Assembly (NCBI GenBank): GCA_036723735.1
Contig: DAIMGT010000007.1
Coordinates: 30,902 to 94,901 of the forward strand
Direction of reading: 5' to 3'
DNA length: 64,000 nucleotides
Origin: UBA4656 sp002405525
Lineage (GTDB): Bacteria; Pseudomonadota; Gammaproteobacteria; Xanthomonadales; Ahniellaceae
The stretch's first letter is position 1; the number at the start of each line of letters is the position of its first letter. Positions 1-9,307 of this stretch are shown here, piece by piece. The notes under the pieces are model-generated. The model was given only the letters and a program-made list of their open reading frames with translations, searched no databases and was not told where the DNA came from. The translations under genes and the position numbers were made by a program.

Positions 1-32
1 ACCGCAGCAAACCAGCCAGAAGGGTAATTTCC

Positions 33-3000
33 ATGTTGAAGCGAACTGCACTCGCGCTCGGCGTGATGGCCGCGATGACGGCCGGGGCCCCGGTCTTCGC
101 CCAGAGCACCTCGGCCGCGCTGACCGGCCGCATCACCGATCCCGCGGGCGCGCCGCTGGCCGGCGCCACCGTCGAAATCGTGCACGTGCCCTCGGGCAGC
201 CGCCGCACCGTGACCACCGACAGCGCGGGCCGCTTCAACGCCGCGGGTCTGCGCGTCGGCGGCCCTTACACCGTCTCCTCCAGCGCCGCGGGCCGCCGCA
301 GCGTCGAACAGGGCGAAGTGTTCCTGAACCTCGACGAGGTCAACTCGTTGACCCTTTCGCTGGCGCCGGAGCAGATGCTCGAGGCTGTCGAGGTCACCGC
401 CACCGCCGCGACCCTGACCTTCAGCCCGGACAACATGGGCGCGCGCACCAACATCACGCGCGCGGAGATCGAGGCCTTCCCGTCGATCAACCGCCAGATC
501 CAGGACTACGTGCGCTTCGACCCGCGCGTGGTCGTCAACGACAAGGCGCGCGGCTCCATCTCGGCCGCCGGCCAGAACGAGCGCTTCAACAACATCAAAA
601 TCGACGGCGTGCCGACCAACGACCAGTTCGGCCTGAACGCCTCGGGACTGCCCTCGCTGAACCAGCCGATCTCGATCGACTGGATCGAGGAGTTCAACGT
701 CGGCATTTCCAACTTCGACGTCACCCAGGCGGACGCCACCGGCGCCAACATCAACGCCGTGACCAAGTCCGGCGGCAACGAGTTCTCGGGCGCCGTCTAC
801 GGCACCTACCGCAACAACGACATGGTCAGCGACGAGCCGACCGAGTTCCTCGGCTTCGACGACGAGTGGACCGCCGGCGCCTACGTCAGCGGCCCGATCA
901 TCGAGGACACCCTGTTCTTCTTCGTCGGCTACGAGGAGTTCGAGCGCTCCTCGCCGGGCCCCTCGGTCACCATCGGTACCGGCAACGTCGCCACCGACGT
1001 GCGCGGCCTGACCCAGGCCGATCTCGACCGCATCGCCTCCATCGCGCGCGGCTTCGGCCTCGATCCGGGCAACCCGGGCGACATTCCCGATCGCGTCAAC
1101 AGCGACGAGAAGGTGATCGCGAAGCTGGACTGGAACATCAACGACCAGCACCGCGCGATGTTCCGCTACAACAAGACCGACGCCGCGGAGCAGATCCTGC
1201 CCAACTTCGGCCTCAGCGCCTATTCGTTCCCGAGCAACTGGTACACCCAGGAGATCAAGTTCGAGAACTACGTCGCCGCGCTGTACAGCAACTGGAACGA
1301 CGTGTTCTCCACCGAGTTGAACGTCTCCTACAGCGAATACGACTCGCAGCCGATCTTCGCCACCCGCGCGCCAGCGGTGCGCGTGGGCGTCAACAACAAC
1401 ACCACCGGCGTGTTCTTCGGCACCGAGCGCTCGCGCCACGCCAACCTGCTGGGCGTCGACACCCTGACCGCCTTCTTCGCCGGCGACCTGTTCCTCGGCG
1501 ACCACACGGTGCGCTTCGGCTTCGACTACGAGGCCAACGATGTGTTCAACCTGTTCGCGCAGGATGTCTTCGGCGCTTACAACTTCACCAGCATCGACAA
1601 CTTCGCTGCGCGCAACTTCGCGGCCTCCGGGTCGCCGTTCGGCGGCGTCGGCTACCGTCTGCAGTTCCCGATCAGCGGCGACATCAACAGCGCGGCGGCG
1701 CAGTTCGAACTGGCCACGCTGGGCCTGTTCGTGCAGGACACCTGGGCGGTCAACGCCAACCTCACCCTGACCTACGGCCTGCGCGTCGACGAGCTGCTGG
1801 CCGACGAGGAGCCGGCGTTCAATGCCCCGGCGCTGGCGGCCTTCGGCTTCGACAACACGGTCAGCGCCGACGGCGAGACCACGGTGCAGCCGCGCATCGG
1901 CTTCAACTACACCTTCGACTCCGAGCGCCCGACCCAGCTGCGCGGCGGCGTGGGCCTGTTCCAGGGCTCGGGTCCGCTGGTGTGGCTGTCCAACACCTAC
2001 TCGAACCCGGGCGTGTTGACCCGCGTGCTGCCGGTGTCCAGCGGCACCGGCTTCTCGGCCAACCCCGACGACCCGCTGCGCCCGACCGGCACCCCGCCGG
2101 CGTCGCTGGTCGACATCCTGGCCCCGGACTTCGGCCAGCCGACCGTGTGGAAGATGAACCTCGCGTTCGAGCACGAACTGCCGTGGTACGGCCTGGTCGC
2201 CAGCGCCGAGTGGCTGCGCACCGTGGTCGAGAAGGGCATCGTCTACCAGAACCTCAACCTCGGCGCGCCGACCGGCGTGCTGCCGGACGGCCGCCTTTCG
2301 TACTGGACGACGCTGGCCACCACCGGCTTCGGCGCCACCGGCCCCACCAGCACCAACCAGAACCGCACCAACCGCAACCGCAACTTCGACAACGTGCTGC
2401 TGTTGTCGAACACCGGGTCGGGCGCGGCGACCAACCTGACCCTGGCGCTGGAAAAGCCGTTCTCCGACGACTGGGGCGCGAAGGTGGCCTACACCTTCGG
2501 CCGCTCGACCGACGTCAACCCGGGCACGTCCTCGGTCGCGTTCTCCAACTACCTCAACCGCGCCGTGTTCAACCCGAACGACGTGGAAGAGGGCACTTCG
2601 ATCTACGAGACCCGCGACCGCTTCCAGGGCGCCCTGACCAAGCGCTTCCGCTTCTTCCAGGACTACCCGACCACGATCGGCCTGTTCTACGACGGCCGCG
2701 AGGGTCGCCCGTTCTCGTTCACCTTCGTCGGTGACGCCAACGGCGACAGCATCAACGGCAACGACCTGTTCGCGATCCCGAACCTCGCCAACATCGCGTA
2801 CTCCGGCAATTCGACTGCGGCCGACCGCGCGGCCTTCGAGCGTTTCGTGCGCGAGGTGCCGGGCCTGAACGACAACCAGGGAACGGTCGCCGAGCGCAAT
2901 TCGCAGAACTCGCCGAACGTCAACCAGTTCGACCTGCGCATCACCCAGGACCTGCCGGGCTTCTTCGGCGACAACCGCGCCCAGGTGTTCGTCGACATCC

Positions 3001-3236
3001 AGAACATCGGCAACCTGATCAACAAGGACTGGGGGCAGATCGACGAGGTCGGCTTCCCGTACAACATGCAGATCGCGCGCTTCGCCGGCGTCGATGCGTC
3101 CGGTCGCGTGGTGTACGACGTCGCCAACTTCGTCAACGAGGCCAACGGCACGGAGACCTTCCCGCGCCCGGGTCGCCGCGACGGCGTGGCCGAGTCGCGC
3201 TGGAACATCCAGGTCGGCTTCCGCTACGAGTTCTGA
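33..3236 (+). CDS. TonB-dependent receptor, Oar-like, with carboxypeptidase-regulatory-like N-terminal domain
   Basis: Outer-membrane active transporter of 1067 aa. A signal peptide covers roughly residues 1-24 (charged MLKR, hydrophobic stretch, APVFAQ cleavage region). A carboxypeptidase-regulatory-like beta-sandwich follows at about 27-115 (LTGRITDPAGAPLAGATVEI), then a plug domain at about 125-245 and a long beta-barrel ending in aromatic FRYEF, the usual outer-membrane C-terminal signature. The architecture matches the Oar/OmpA-related TonB receptors common in Lysobacterales; the substrate (peptide, siderophore or glycan) cannot be told from sequence. The ATG at 33 has AAGGGT just upstream. 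A strong hairpin terminator follows the stop, so the gene looks monocistronic at its 3' side. Confidence 0.9.
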   Translation: MLKRTALALGVMAAMTAGAPVFAQSTSAALTGRITDPAGAPLAGATVEIVHVPSGSRRTVTTDSAGRFNAAGLRVGGPYTVSSSAAGRRSVEQGEVFLNLDEVNSLTLSLAPEQMLEAVEVTATAATLTFSPDNMGARTNITRAEIEAFPSINRQIQDYVRFDPRVVVNDKARGSISAAGQNERFNNIKIDGVPTNDQFGLNASGLPSLNQPISIDWIEEFNVGISNFDVTQADATGANINAVTKSGGNEFSGAVYGTYRNNDMVSDEPTEFLGFDDEWTAGAYVSGPIIEDTLFFFVGYEEFERSSPGPSVTIGTGNVATDVRGLTQADLDRIASIARGFGLDPGNPGDIPDRVNSDEKVIAKLDWNINDQHRAMFRYNKTDAAEQILPNFGLSAYSFPSNWYTQEIKFENYVAALYSNWNDVFSTELNVSYSEYDSQPIFATRAPAVRVGVNNNTTGVFFGTERSRHANLLGVDTLTAFFAGDLFLGDHTVRFGFDYEANDVFNLFAQDVFGAYNFTSIDNFAARNFAASGSPFGGVGYRLQFPISGDINSAAAQFELATLGLFVQDTWAVNANLTLTYGLRVDELLADEEPAFNAPALAAFGFDNTVSADGETTVQPRIGFNYTFDSERPTQLRGGVGLFQGSGPLVWLSNTYSNPGVLTRVLPVSSGTGFSANPDDPLRPTGTPPASLVDILAPDFGQPTVWKMNLAFEHELPWYGLVASAEWLRTVVEKGIVYQNLNLGAPTGVLPDGRLSYWTTLATTGFGATGPTSTNQNRTNRNRNFDNVLLLSNTGSGAATNLTLALEKPFSDDWGAKVAYTFGRSTDVNPGTSSVAFSNYLNRAVFNPNDVEEGTSIYETRDRFQGALTKRFRFFQDYPTTIGLFYDGREGRPFSFTFVGDANGDSINGNDLFAIPNLANIAYSGNSTAADRAAFERFVREVPGLNDNQGTVAERNSQNSPNVNQFDLRITQDLPGFFGDNRAQVFVDIQNIGNLINKDWGQIDEVGFPYNMQIARFAGVDASGRVVYDVANFVNEANGTETFPRPGRRDGVAESRWNIQVGFRYEF

Positions 3237-3255
3237 TCGCCCCTGCGTCGTGACG

Positions 3256-3290
3256 GGCGAACGGCCGGCGCCAGCCGGCCGTTCGCCTTT
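3256..3290 (+). terminator. Rho-independent terminator of the TonB receptor gene
   Basis: A perfect 13-bp inverted repeat, GGCGAACGGCCGG (3256-3268) pairing with CCGGCCGTTCGCC (3275-3287), is followed by a short T run. It starts 19 bases after the receptor stop codon. Confidence 0.75.
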
Positions 3291-3376
3291 CGGGCCTCGC
3301 CGCGGCGCGCTTCCTTGCCGCCGCGCCGCGATTTGGCGATGCTGTCGTTCCGCCCGACGCCGGGCCGCATTGCGCC

Positions 3377-4399
3377 ATGGTCAACCCCAGCCTCCTGCGC
3401 GGCCTCGTGCCGCTGTCCAGCCTCTCGCCCACCGACCGCGCCGAACTGGCGCGCCATGCACTGCTGGCCGGCTACGAGCCGGGGCAGGTGGTATTCAATC
3501 GCGGCGAGTCTGCAAAGACCGTGGTCTGGCTGCTGTCCGGCGCGGTCGAACTGCTGGATGAGTCCGGCGTGCGCAAGATCGTCTCCGGCACGCCCGGGGC
3601 CAGGCACCCGATCGCGCAGGGCCCGCGGCGCGCGGCCACCGGCACCACGGTCAGTGCCTGCGAGGTGCTGCTGGTCGACCGCGATCGGCTGGACATGGTG
3701 CTGACCTGGTCGCAGGCCGGCAGCATCGAGGTGGTGGAAGGCGGTGGCGACGGCGCCGGCGACGACTGGATGGGCGCCATGCTGCGCAGCCCGGCGTTCG
3801 AACACATCCCGCCGGCCAACATCGCCCTGCTGTTCCTCGCGATGAAACCGGTCGACTTCGGGGCCGGCGACCTGCTGGTGCGGCAGGGCGAGGCGGGCGA
3901 CGCCTACTACGTGCTCATCGCCGGGCGCTGCCATGTGCTGTTCAAGGACGCCGCCGGGCGGCTGGCTGAACTGGCGCGCCTCGGACCCGGCCAGGGCTTC
4001 GGGGAAGAGTCCCTGCTATCGGGCAATCCACGCAGCGCCACCGTGCGTGCGCTCGAGTCGGGGCGGGCGATGCGGCTCGACGCTGCGGACTTCAACCGTT
4101 TCCTGCGCGGACCGCTGCTGCGCGAGGTGGGCGTCGACGACATTCCGGCGGACGCCGTGTTGGTCGACGTCCGGCTGCCCGACGAGTATCGGCAGGGCCG
4201 TCTGCCGGGCGCGGTCAACCTGCCGCTGCCGCAACTGCGTGCGGAGGCTTCGAGGCTCGACCCCAAGGCCTGCCATGTGGTGTACTGCGACTCCGGCCGG
4301 CGCAGCGCGGCGGCCGCGTGGCTGCTGTGCGAGCGCGGCATCGACGCCTGCGTCCTGGCCGGCGGCATTCCGGTCGACGACCTGCCCGTGCGCGGCTGA
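3377..4399 (+). CDS. Cyclic nucleotide-binding domain (two copies) fused to rhodanese domain
   Basis: 340 aa soluble protein with three modules. A first degenerate cNMP-binding beta-roll lies at about 12-110. A second, better conserved cNMP-binding domain at about 134-245 has the phosphate-binding-cassette-like FGEESLLSGNPRSATV stretch. A rhodanese domain fills about 250-337, with LVDVRLPDEY and active-site loop CDSGRRS (Cys304). Rhodaneses move sulfane sulfur or act as thiol sensors; the fusion suggests nucleotide- or redox-responsive signalling, but ligand and target are unknown. There is no HTH domain, so it is not a CRP-type transcription factor. The ATG at 3377 starts directly with the first domain. 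It stands alone between the receptor and ppnN. Confidence 0.8.
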   Translation: MVNPSLLRGLVPLSSLSPTDRAELARHALLAGYEPGQVVFNRGESAKTVVWLLSGAVELLDESGVRKIVSGTPGARHPIAQGPRRAATGTTVSACEVLLVDRDRLDMVLTWSQAGSIEVVEGGGDGAGDDWMGAMLRSPAFEHIPPANIALLFLAMKPVDFGAGDLLVRQGEAGDAYYVLIAGRCHVLFKDAAGRLAELARLGPGQGFGEESLLSGNPRSATVRALESGRAMRLDAADFNRFLRGPLLREVGVDDIPADAVLVDVRLPDEYRQGRLPGAVNLPLPQLRAEASRLDPKACHVVYCDSGRRSAAAAWLLCERGIDACVLAGGIPVDDLPVRG

Positions 4400-4614
4400 A
4401 CGGCGGTGCCGACAGCGCCGCCTGGCCGGGCCAGGGAAGGTCCGCCCGCGGAACCCGCCTGTCGGGTCCGCGGGAGCGGGTCCGGTCTCCTGCGCTGCTG
4501 CTGCCTCGGCAGGACCGCGCAGGATGCGGGTTCTTGCGAACGCTCCCGGCCCCCCGGCCGCCTTTCCCTCGCTCCGACCGTCGGCTTCCTTCCGCGCGGC
4601 CCCGATTCCGTCCG

Positions 4615-5997
4615 ATGAACGATTCCAAGAGTCCCACCGTCAACGCCCGCATCGCCCCGCTGGGCGGCATGGACGTGCTGTCCCGCCAGGAAGTCGGCCG
4701 CCTGCGCGACGCCACCCAGGGCGGCCTGCACCAGCTGCTGCGCCGCTGCGCGCTGGCCGTGCTCACCGGCGGCATGACCAACGACGATCCGCGCGCGATG
4801 ATGGAGCGCTTCCCGGATTTCGACATCCGGGTCCAGCAGCAGGACCGGGGCATCAAGCTCGAACTGCAGCATGCCCCGGCCGCGGCCTTCGTCGACGGTC
4901 GCATCATCCGAGGCGTCAACGAGCAGCTGTTCGCGGTGGTGCGCGACATCGTCTACGTGGCCACCCAGATCCAGGAGGGCCGCTTCGACCTGACCGCATC
5001 GCAGGGCCTGACCAACGCGGTGTTCGAGATCCTGCGCAACGCGCGGGTGCTGCGTCCGCACGCCGACCCCAACTTGGCGGTTTGCTGGGGCGGGCATTCG
5101 ATCGGCCGCGTCGAATACGACTACACCAAGGCGGTGGGTTACGAACTGGGCCTGCGCGGGGTGGACATCTGCACCGGCTGCGGTCCGGGCGCGATGAAGG
5201 GTCCGATGAAGGGCGCGATCATCGGCCACGCCAAGCAGCGGCGCAGCAAGAACCGCTACATCGGCATCACCGAGCCCGGGATCATCGCCGCCGAATCGCC
5301 CAACCCGGCGGTGAACCATCTGGTCATCATGCCGGACATCGAGAAGCGCCTCGAAGCCTTCGTGCGTATCGCGCACGCGATCGTGGTCTTCCCCGGCGGC
5401 GTGGGCACGGCGGAGGAGATCCTCTACCTGCTCGGCATCCTGACCCACCCGGAAAACGCCGACATCCCGTTCCCGCTGATCCTCACCGGGCCCAGGGAGT
5501 CGGCTGCCTACTTCGAGCAGATCGATGCCTTCCTGCGCCTCGCGCTCGGCGATGCGGCTGCGCGGCGTTACCAGGTCATCGTCGACGCGCCGCAGGCGGC
5601 GGCCCGCGCGGTCACGCGCGGCATCCAGCAGGTGCGCGAGGCGAGGATCGCGGCGCAGGACGCGTTCTTCTTCAACTGGGGCCTGCGCATCGAGTACCCC
5701 TACCAGGTGCCGTTCGCGCCGACCCACGCCAACATGGCCGGACTGGAGTTGCGTCGCGACCGCCCGCCGCACGAATTGGCCGCCGACCTGCGGCGCGCCT
5801 TCTCCGGGATCGTCGCCGGCAACGTCAAGGAGGACGGCATCCGCGCGATCGAGCGCCACGGCCCGTTCCAGATCGACGGCGATCCGGAGATCATGCGCGC
5901 CCTCGACCGCTTGCTGGCCGCCTTCGTCGCGCAGCACCGGATGAAGCTGCCCGGCGCGGTGGCCTACCAGCCCTGCTACCGGGTCGTCACGCCCTGA
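4615..5997 (+). CDS. ppnN: Nucleotide 5'-monophosphate nucleosidase PpnN (YgdH/LOG family)
   Basis: 460 aa cytosolic enzyme that cleaves purine and pyrimidine nucleoside monophosphates to base plus ribose 5-phosphate; in E. coli the homologue is modulated by (p)ppGpp. The LOG-type Rossmann core is clear: CWGGHSIG, the glycine-rich GCGPGAMKGPMKGA, and the PGGVGT signature (residues 260-265) followed by EEILYLLGIL. N-terminal and C-terminal helical extensions are as in YgdH rather than in the short plant LOG enzymes. The start at ATG 4615 (MNDSKSPTVNARIAPLGGMDVLS) fits the family N-terminus; a longer in-frame extension upstream is arginine-rich and was rejected. Confidence 0.92.
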   Translation: MNDSKSPTVNARIAPLGGMDVLSRQEVGRLRDATQGGLHQLLRRCALAVLTGGMTNDDPRAMMERFPDFDIRVQQQDRGIKLELQHAPAAAFVDGRIIRGVNEQLFAVVRDIVYVATQIQEGRFDLTASQGLTNAVFEILRNARVLRPHADPNLAVCWGGHSIGRVEYDYTKAVGYELGLRGVDICTGCGPGAMKGPMKGAIIGHAKQRRSKNRYIGITEPGIIAAESPNPAVNHLVIMPDIEKRLEAFVRIAHAIVVFPGGVGTAEEILYLLGILTHPENADIPFPLILTGPRESAAYFEQIDAFLRLALGDAAARRYQVIVDAPQAAARAVTRGIQQVREARIAAQDAFFFNWGLRIEYPYQVPFAPTHANMAGLELRRDRPPHELAADLRRAFSGIVAGNVKEDGIRAIERHGPFQIDGDPEIMRALDRLLAAFVAQHRMKLPGAVAYQPCYRVVTP

Positions 5998-6227
5998 GGA
6001 CGAGTGGCGGCTGCGGTCCGCGACGCCGTCCGTCGGCGCGACACCACCGGTCGCGACGACCGGTCCGACACCCGCAGCGGCGCTGGCGGTTCCTGCGCTC
6101 CGCTCGTCCGCGAATTGCTACCGCAGGATGCCGACTGCGCCGCCTGCCGCTGGCTCCGATGCGGCGCGCGGGCGCACAATACGGCAGGTCGGCGTGGGCC
6201 GACCAAGCGGCCCGGTGGGAACCCGAC

Positions 6228-6785
6228 ATGCGCGACGTGCGCACAGGCTTCAAGGCGGTCCGGCGGCAGCAGGGGTTCACGCTGCTGGAACTGATGGTGG
6301 TGGTGGCCATCGTGGCGACGGCGCTCGTCTTCGCGGTCCCCTCGTTTCAGGACTTCGTGGTCAACTACCGCACGTCGACCCAGACCAATGAACTGCTGGC
6401 CGACCTCGCGGTCGCCCGCGGCGAAGCGGTCAAGTTCGGACGGCCCACCCAGTTGCAGGCGGTGGGCGGCGACTGGTCGGACGGCTGGATCGTCGGCACC
6501 GACCTCGACGCGAACGGAACCATCGCCGGAGCGGAAGTCATCCGGAGCCACGGCCCCGCCGAGGAAGGCTTCACCATCGCGGCCGGGCTGGCGGGCGGCG
6601 GCGATGCCGAGGCGGTGGCCTTCGGGCCCGCCGGCACCGTGGTGCTGCCGGCCGGCAACGGGGCGGTCGAGTTCGCCGTCTGCCGGCCCGACGGCAACGC
6701 CGCCCGCTCGCGCGGGATCGCGCTGGCCCGCTCCGGCCGCGCCGAGGCGCGCCGATCCAGCGCCAACACCACGGTCACCTGCTGA
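6228..6785 (+). CDS. GspH/FimT-family type IV minor pilin (FimU/FimT-like)
   Basis: 185 aa prepilin. The type III leader MRDVRTGFKAVRRQQG is cut before FTLLELMVVVAIVATA, with Phe+1 and Glu+5, the PilD prepilin peptidase site; the rest is a GspH/FimT globular domain (ARGEAVKFGRP, DGWIVGTDLDANG). Minor pilins of this class help prime the type IV pilus tip with PilV, PilW, PilX and PilY1. It is the first gene of the cluster and sits where Pseudomonas fimU lies, directly ahead of pilV. The upstream in-frame extension is a GC shadow; ATG 6228 gives a normal leader. Confidence 0.85.
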   Translation: MRDVRTGFKAVRRQQGFTLLELMVVVAIVATALVFAVPSFQDFVVNYRTSTQTNELLADLAVARGEAVKFGRPTQLQAVGGDWSDGWIVGTDLDANGTIAGAEVIRSHGPAEEGFTIAAGLAGGGDAEAVAFGPAGTVVLPAGNGAVEFAVCRPDGNAARSRGIALARSGRAEARRSSANTTVTC

Positions 6786-6797
6786 GGCTGCGCCGCC

Positions 6798-7316
6798 ATG
6801 CCCGTTCGCCTTCATCGCGGTTTTTCGCTGCTCGAGGTGATGGTCGCGGTGGTCGTGTTCAGCGTCGGCCTGGTCGGGCTCGGGCTGCTGCTGACCGCGT
6901 CCATCCGCGCCAACCACGTCGGTTTCCTGCACAGTCAGGCCACCTTCGTCGCCGAATCCATCGCCGACAGCATGCGCGCCAACGTGATCGGCGTATGGGC
7001 GGACGCCTACGACGGCGTCTGGAGCGCGGCGACGCCGGCAGCGCCATCGGACTGCACGGCGGCGCCCTGCACGCCCGCCCAGATCGCCGCCCGCGACGTG
7101 GCGGCGTGGGGCCGCATGGTCGGCCAGCTGTTGCCGGCCGGGCAGGGTACGGTCGTGTGCACCCCCCGCGCCGATCGACCGATACCGAACCCGCTGGAAA
7201 TGCTCACCTCGCCGGTCTACACCGGGGCCTGCCAGATCACCCTGACCTGGACCGAGCAGAGCGAATCCGCGGCGGGCGCGGTGGACGGCACGTTCGTCTG
7301 GGTGGTCACGCCATGA
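6798..7316 (+). CDS. pilV: Type IV pilus modification/minor pilin PilV
   Basis: 172 aa. The short leader MPVRLHRG is followed by FSLLEVMVAVVVFSVGLVGLGLLL, a canonical class III prepilin helix with Phe+1 and Glu+5. A central region has conserved cysteines (DCTAAPCTP), as in PilV proteins where disulfides hold the globular domain. It starts 12 bases after the FimT/FimU-like gene and overlaps pilW by ATGA, showing translational coupling. Confidence 0.85.
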   Translation: MPVRLHRGFSLLEVMVAVVVFSVGLVGLGLLLTASIRANHVGFLHSQATFVAESIADSMRANVIGVWADAYDGVWSAATPAAPSDCTAAPCTPAQIAARDVAAWGRMVGQLLPAGQGTVVCTPRADRPIPNPLEMLTSPVYTGACQITLTWTEQSESAAGAVDGTFVWVVTP

Positions 7317-8656
7317 GGTCCGCACACGGCACGGCGCACCGCAGCGCGCGGGGCTTCTCGCTGATCGAGGTGATGGTCGCGCTGGTCATCTCCTCGGTGG
7401 TGGTGATCGGTCTCGTGAGCCTGATCAACGCCATCGGCGTCGCCAACCGCACCCAGGACGGCCTCGCGCGGCTGCAGGAGAACGGTCGCTTCGCGATGCA
7501 GCGCATCGCGTCGGACCTGCGTCTCGCCGGCTCGCAGCACTGCTCGAAGGACAACACTTTCGCGTCCATGCTCGCGGCCGGCGGGTCGTCCTACGTCGAC
7601 GGGCCACGCATGACGCGCACCTATTTCGACGCGGCTGCGGTCGCCAGCAACGGGCCGGGGATCGGCCCCGCATCGGCGGCGCCCTGGTACGAGATCAGCC
7701 CGCGCTTCATGTTGATGGGTCACGAGTGCACCAATGCGGTGTGCACGCCGGGTCTCGCCGTCGCGAACCGCGGGGTCAACCGCCTCGGGGCGGCGATCCC
7801 GGACATGGGAACGGCAGCGGGATCGCGCGGCCAGGGTGCCGACGTGGTCACCCTGCGCTACTTCAGCACGCCCGGCGCATTGGTCAACCGGGTCCTGGAT
7901 GCGCAGCCGGGCCCTCCGGACGCCCAGGTGGAGCTTGCCAACGACGCGGCCGCTCTCCTACGGGAGGGCTTCACCACGATGGCTGCGAACGACCCGGTCT
8001 GGGTGTCGGACTGTTCGGCCGCGATGATGTTGCGCGGGACCATGGCCGGCCAGAACATCGTGATGTCCGGCAACTTCGACAACGGCGGCATGATGCAGAT
8101 CCTCAGCGGCGCTGCGGCCGGCGGCGCTGGGGCGGGTACCCGTTCGGACATCCGGGCCTTCCACCTGCCGACCTCCCTGCGCACGGTGTCCTATTACCTG
8201 CAACTGAAGAACGACCCCAAGCTGGCCGGGCGCGTGATCAGCGGCCTGATGCGCAAGGTGGACGCCGATCCCGCCCAGGAACTGGTCGAAGGCGTCGAGC
8301 GCTTCGACCTGCTGTACGGGGTGATGAACAGCGCGGGCAACACCCGATTCCTGACCGCGCAGCAGGTCGACGCGCTGGCTGCCGGTGGCGAGTGCGTCGG
8401 CATGGTCGAGCCGGGCTGCGGCTGGCGCGCCGTCAGGAGCGTCGAGGTCTATCTGCTGGTGAATACGGTGGACGACGTCTCCCCGGTGGGCAATGACGAG
8501 TTTCGCTACAGCTGGCTCAACACCGGCGCCGCCAACAATGCCGGCGCGTTCGAGAACCCGCAGACGCTGGGCACCCTGCGCAACGGCCTGCCGCCGGGCC
8601 GCATGCTGCGCCGCGAGTTCCGGGCCACGGTGGGCCTGCGCAGCAGCAACTTCTGA
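7313..8656 (+). CDS. pilW: Type IV pilus assembly protein PilW
   Basis: 447 aa. Leader MRSAHGTAHRSARG, then FSLIEVMVALVISSVVVIGLVSLI with Glu+5; the large C-terminal domain has the PilW pattern (ENGRFAMQRIASDLRLAG near residues 55-75, where PilW proteins carry the 'ENARFA' stretch). It works with PilV, PilX and PilY1 in tip-complex assembly in the inner membrane and periplasm. The start codon overlaps the pilV stop (ATGA at 7313-7316). Confidence 0.88.
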   Translation: MRSAHGTAHRSARGFSLIEVMVALVISSVVVIGLVSLINAIGVANRTQDGLARLQENGRFAMQRIASDLRLAGSQHCSKDNTFASMLAAGGSSYVDGPRMTRTYFDAAAVASNGPGIGPASAAPWYEISPRFMLMGHECTNAVCTPGLAVANRGVNRLGAAIPDMGTAAGSRGQGADVVTLRYFSTPGALVNRVLDAQPGPPDAQVELANDAAALLREGFTTMAANDPVWVSDCSAAMMLRGTMAGQNIVMSGNFDNGGMMQILSGAAAGGAGAGTRSDIRAFHLPTSLRTVSYYLQLKNDPKLAGRVISGLMRKVDADPAQELVEGVERFDLLYGVMNSAGNTRFLTAQQVDALAAGGECVGMVEPGCGWRAVRSVEVYLLVNTVDDVSPVGNDEFRYSWLNTGAANNAGAFENPQTLGTLRNGLPPGRMLRREFRATVGLRSSNF

Positions 8657-8672
8657 TGATCGCGGAGCATCC

Positions 8673-9305
8673 ATGAGCCTGTTCCCACGCAAATCGTCGA
8701 ACCGGCAGCGCGGCGCCGCGCTGGTGGTGGGGCTGATCTTCCTCGCCCTGGTCAGCATGATCGCCACCGTGGGCATGCGGCAGAGCATCACGCAGGAACG
8801 CATGGCCGGCGGCCTGCGCCAGGAGTCGCTGGCCCGGTCCGGGGCCGAGACGGGGGCGCGCGCCGGCGAGCGGTCGCTGTTCGATTTCTTCGCCAGCAGC
8901 AACGGCGTCGCGCGCGGCGTCGGCGGTGTGGGCGATGCGGTGATGCGGTCCAATCAGGCGGCGGCGGTCGACTTCCGCGAGGCGCCCCTCGACGAGTTCT
9001 TCACCACCGGCGCGACGGCGGTCGACGCGGCCATGGTCGACCTGGTGGGCGGGGCGCCGGCGACCGCGGCGCTGGCCGAGCAGCCGGTGTTCATCGTCGA
9101 GGAACTCGGCGTGGTCCGGCCTCCCGAGGCCCCCGCCGCCAGCGAGGGCGGCGCGACCGGCAGCGCGAACTACGAGGGCAGCGGCGGCGTATCGCCGGCC
9201 GGCAACGCCGACCTCTATCTGTACCGCATCACCGCGCGCGCCACCGGCGGCATCGACACCGTCGTGCGCACGGTCGAAACCACCTTCGTCGCCCGGAAGA
9301 AATAG
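8673..9305 (+). CDS. pilX: Type IV pilus minor pilin PilX
   Basis: 210 aa. N-terminus MSLFPRKSSNRQRG followed by AALVVGLIFLALVSMIATVGMRQ, the PilX/PilX_N pattern that lacks the Glu+5 of other pilins. The RSGAETGARAGE segment also fits the family. It starts 16 bases after pilW, with GGAG upstream, and ends two bases before pilY1. PilX partners PilY1 in the priming complex. Confidence 0.82.
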   Translation: MSLFPRKSSNRQRGAALVVGLIFLALVSMIATVGMRQSITQERMAGGLRQESLARSGAETGARAGERSLFDFFASSNGVARGVGGVGDAVMRSNQAAAVDFREAPLDEFFTTGATAVDAAMVDLVGGAPATAALAEQPVFIVEELGVVRPPEAPAASEGGATGSANYEGSGGVSPAGNADLYLYRITARATGGIDTVVRTVETTFVARKK

Positions 9306-9307
9306 CC

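Noticed and set aside
866..2734. 622-codon plus-strand frame inside the TonB receptor
   Set aside because: Arg/Pro-rich alternate frame of the receptor, a shadow.
3907..5937. 676-codon minus-strand frame
   Set aside because: Antisense to the cNMP/rhodanese gene and ppnN; no domain.
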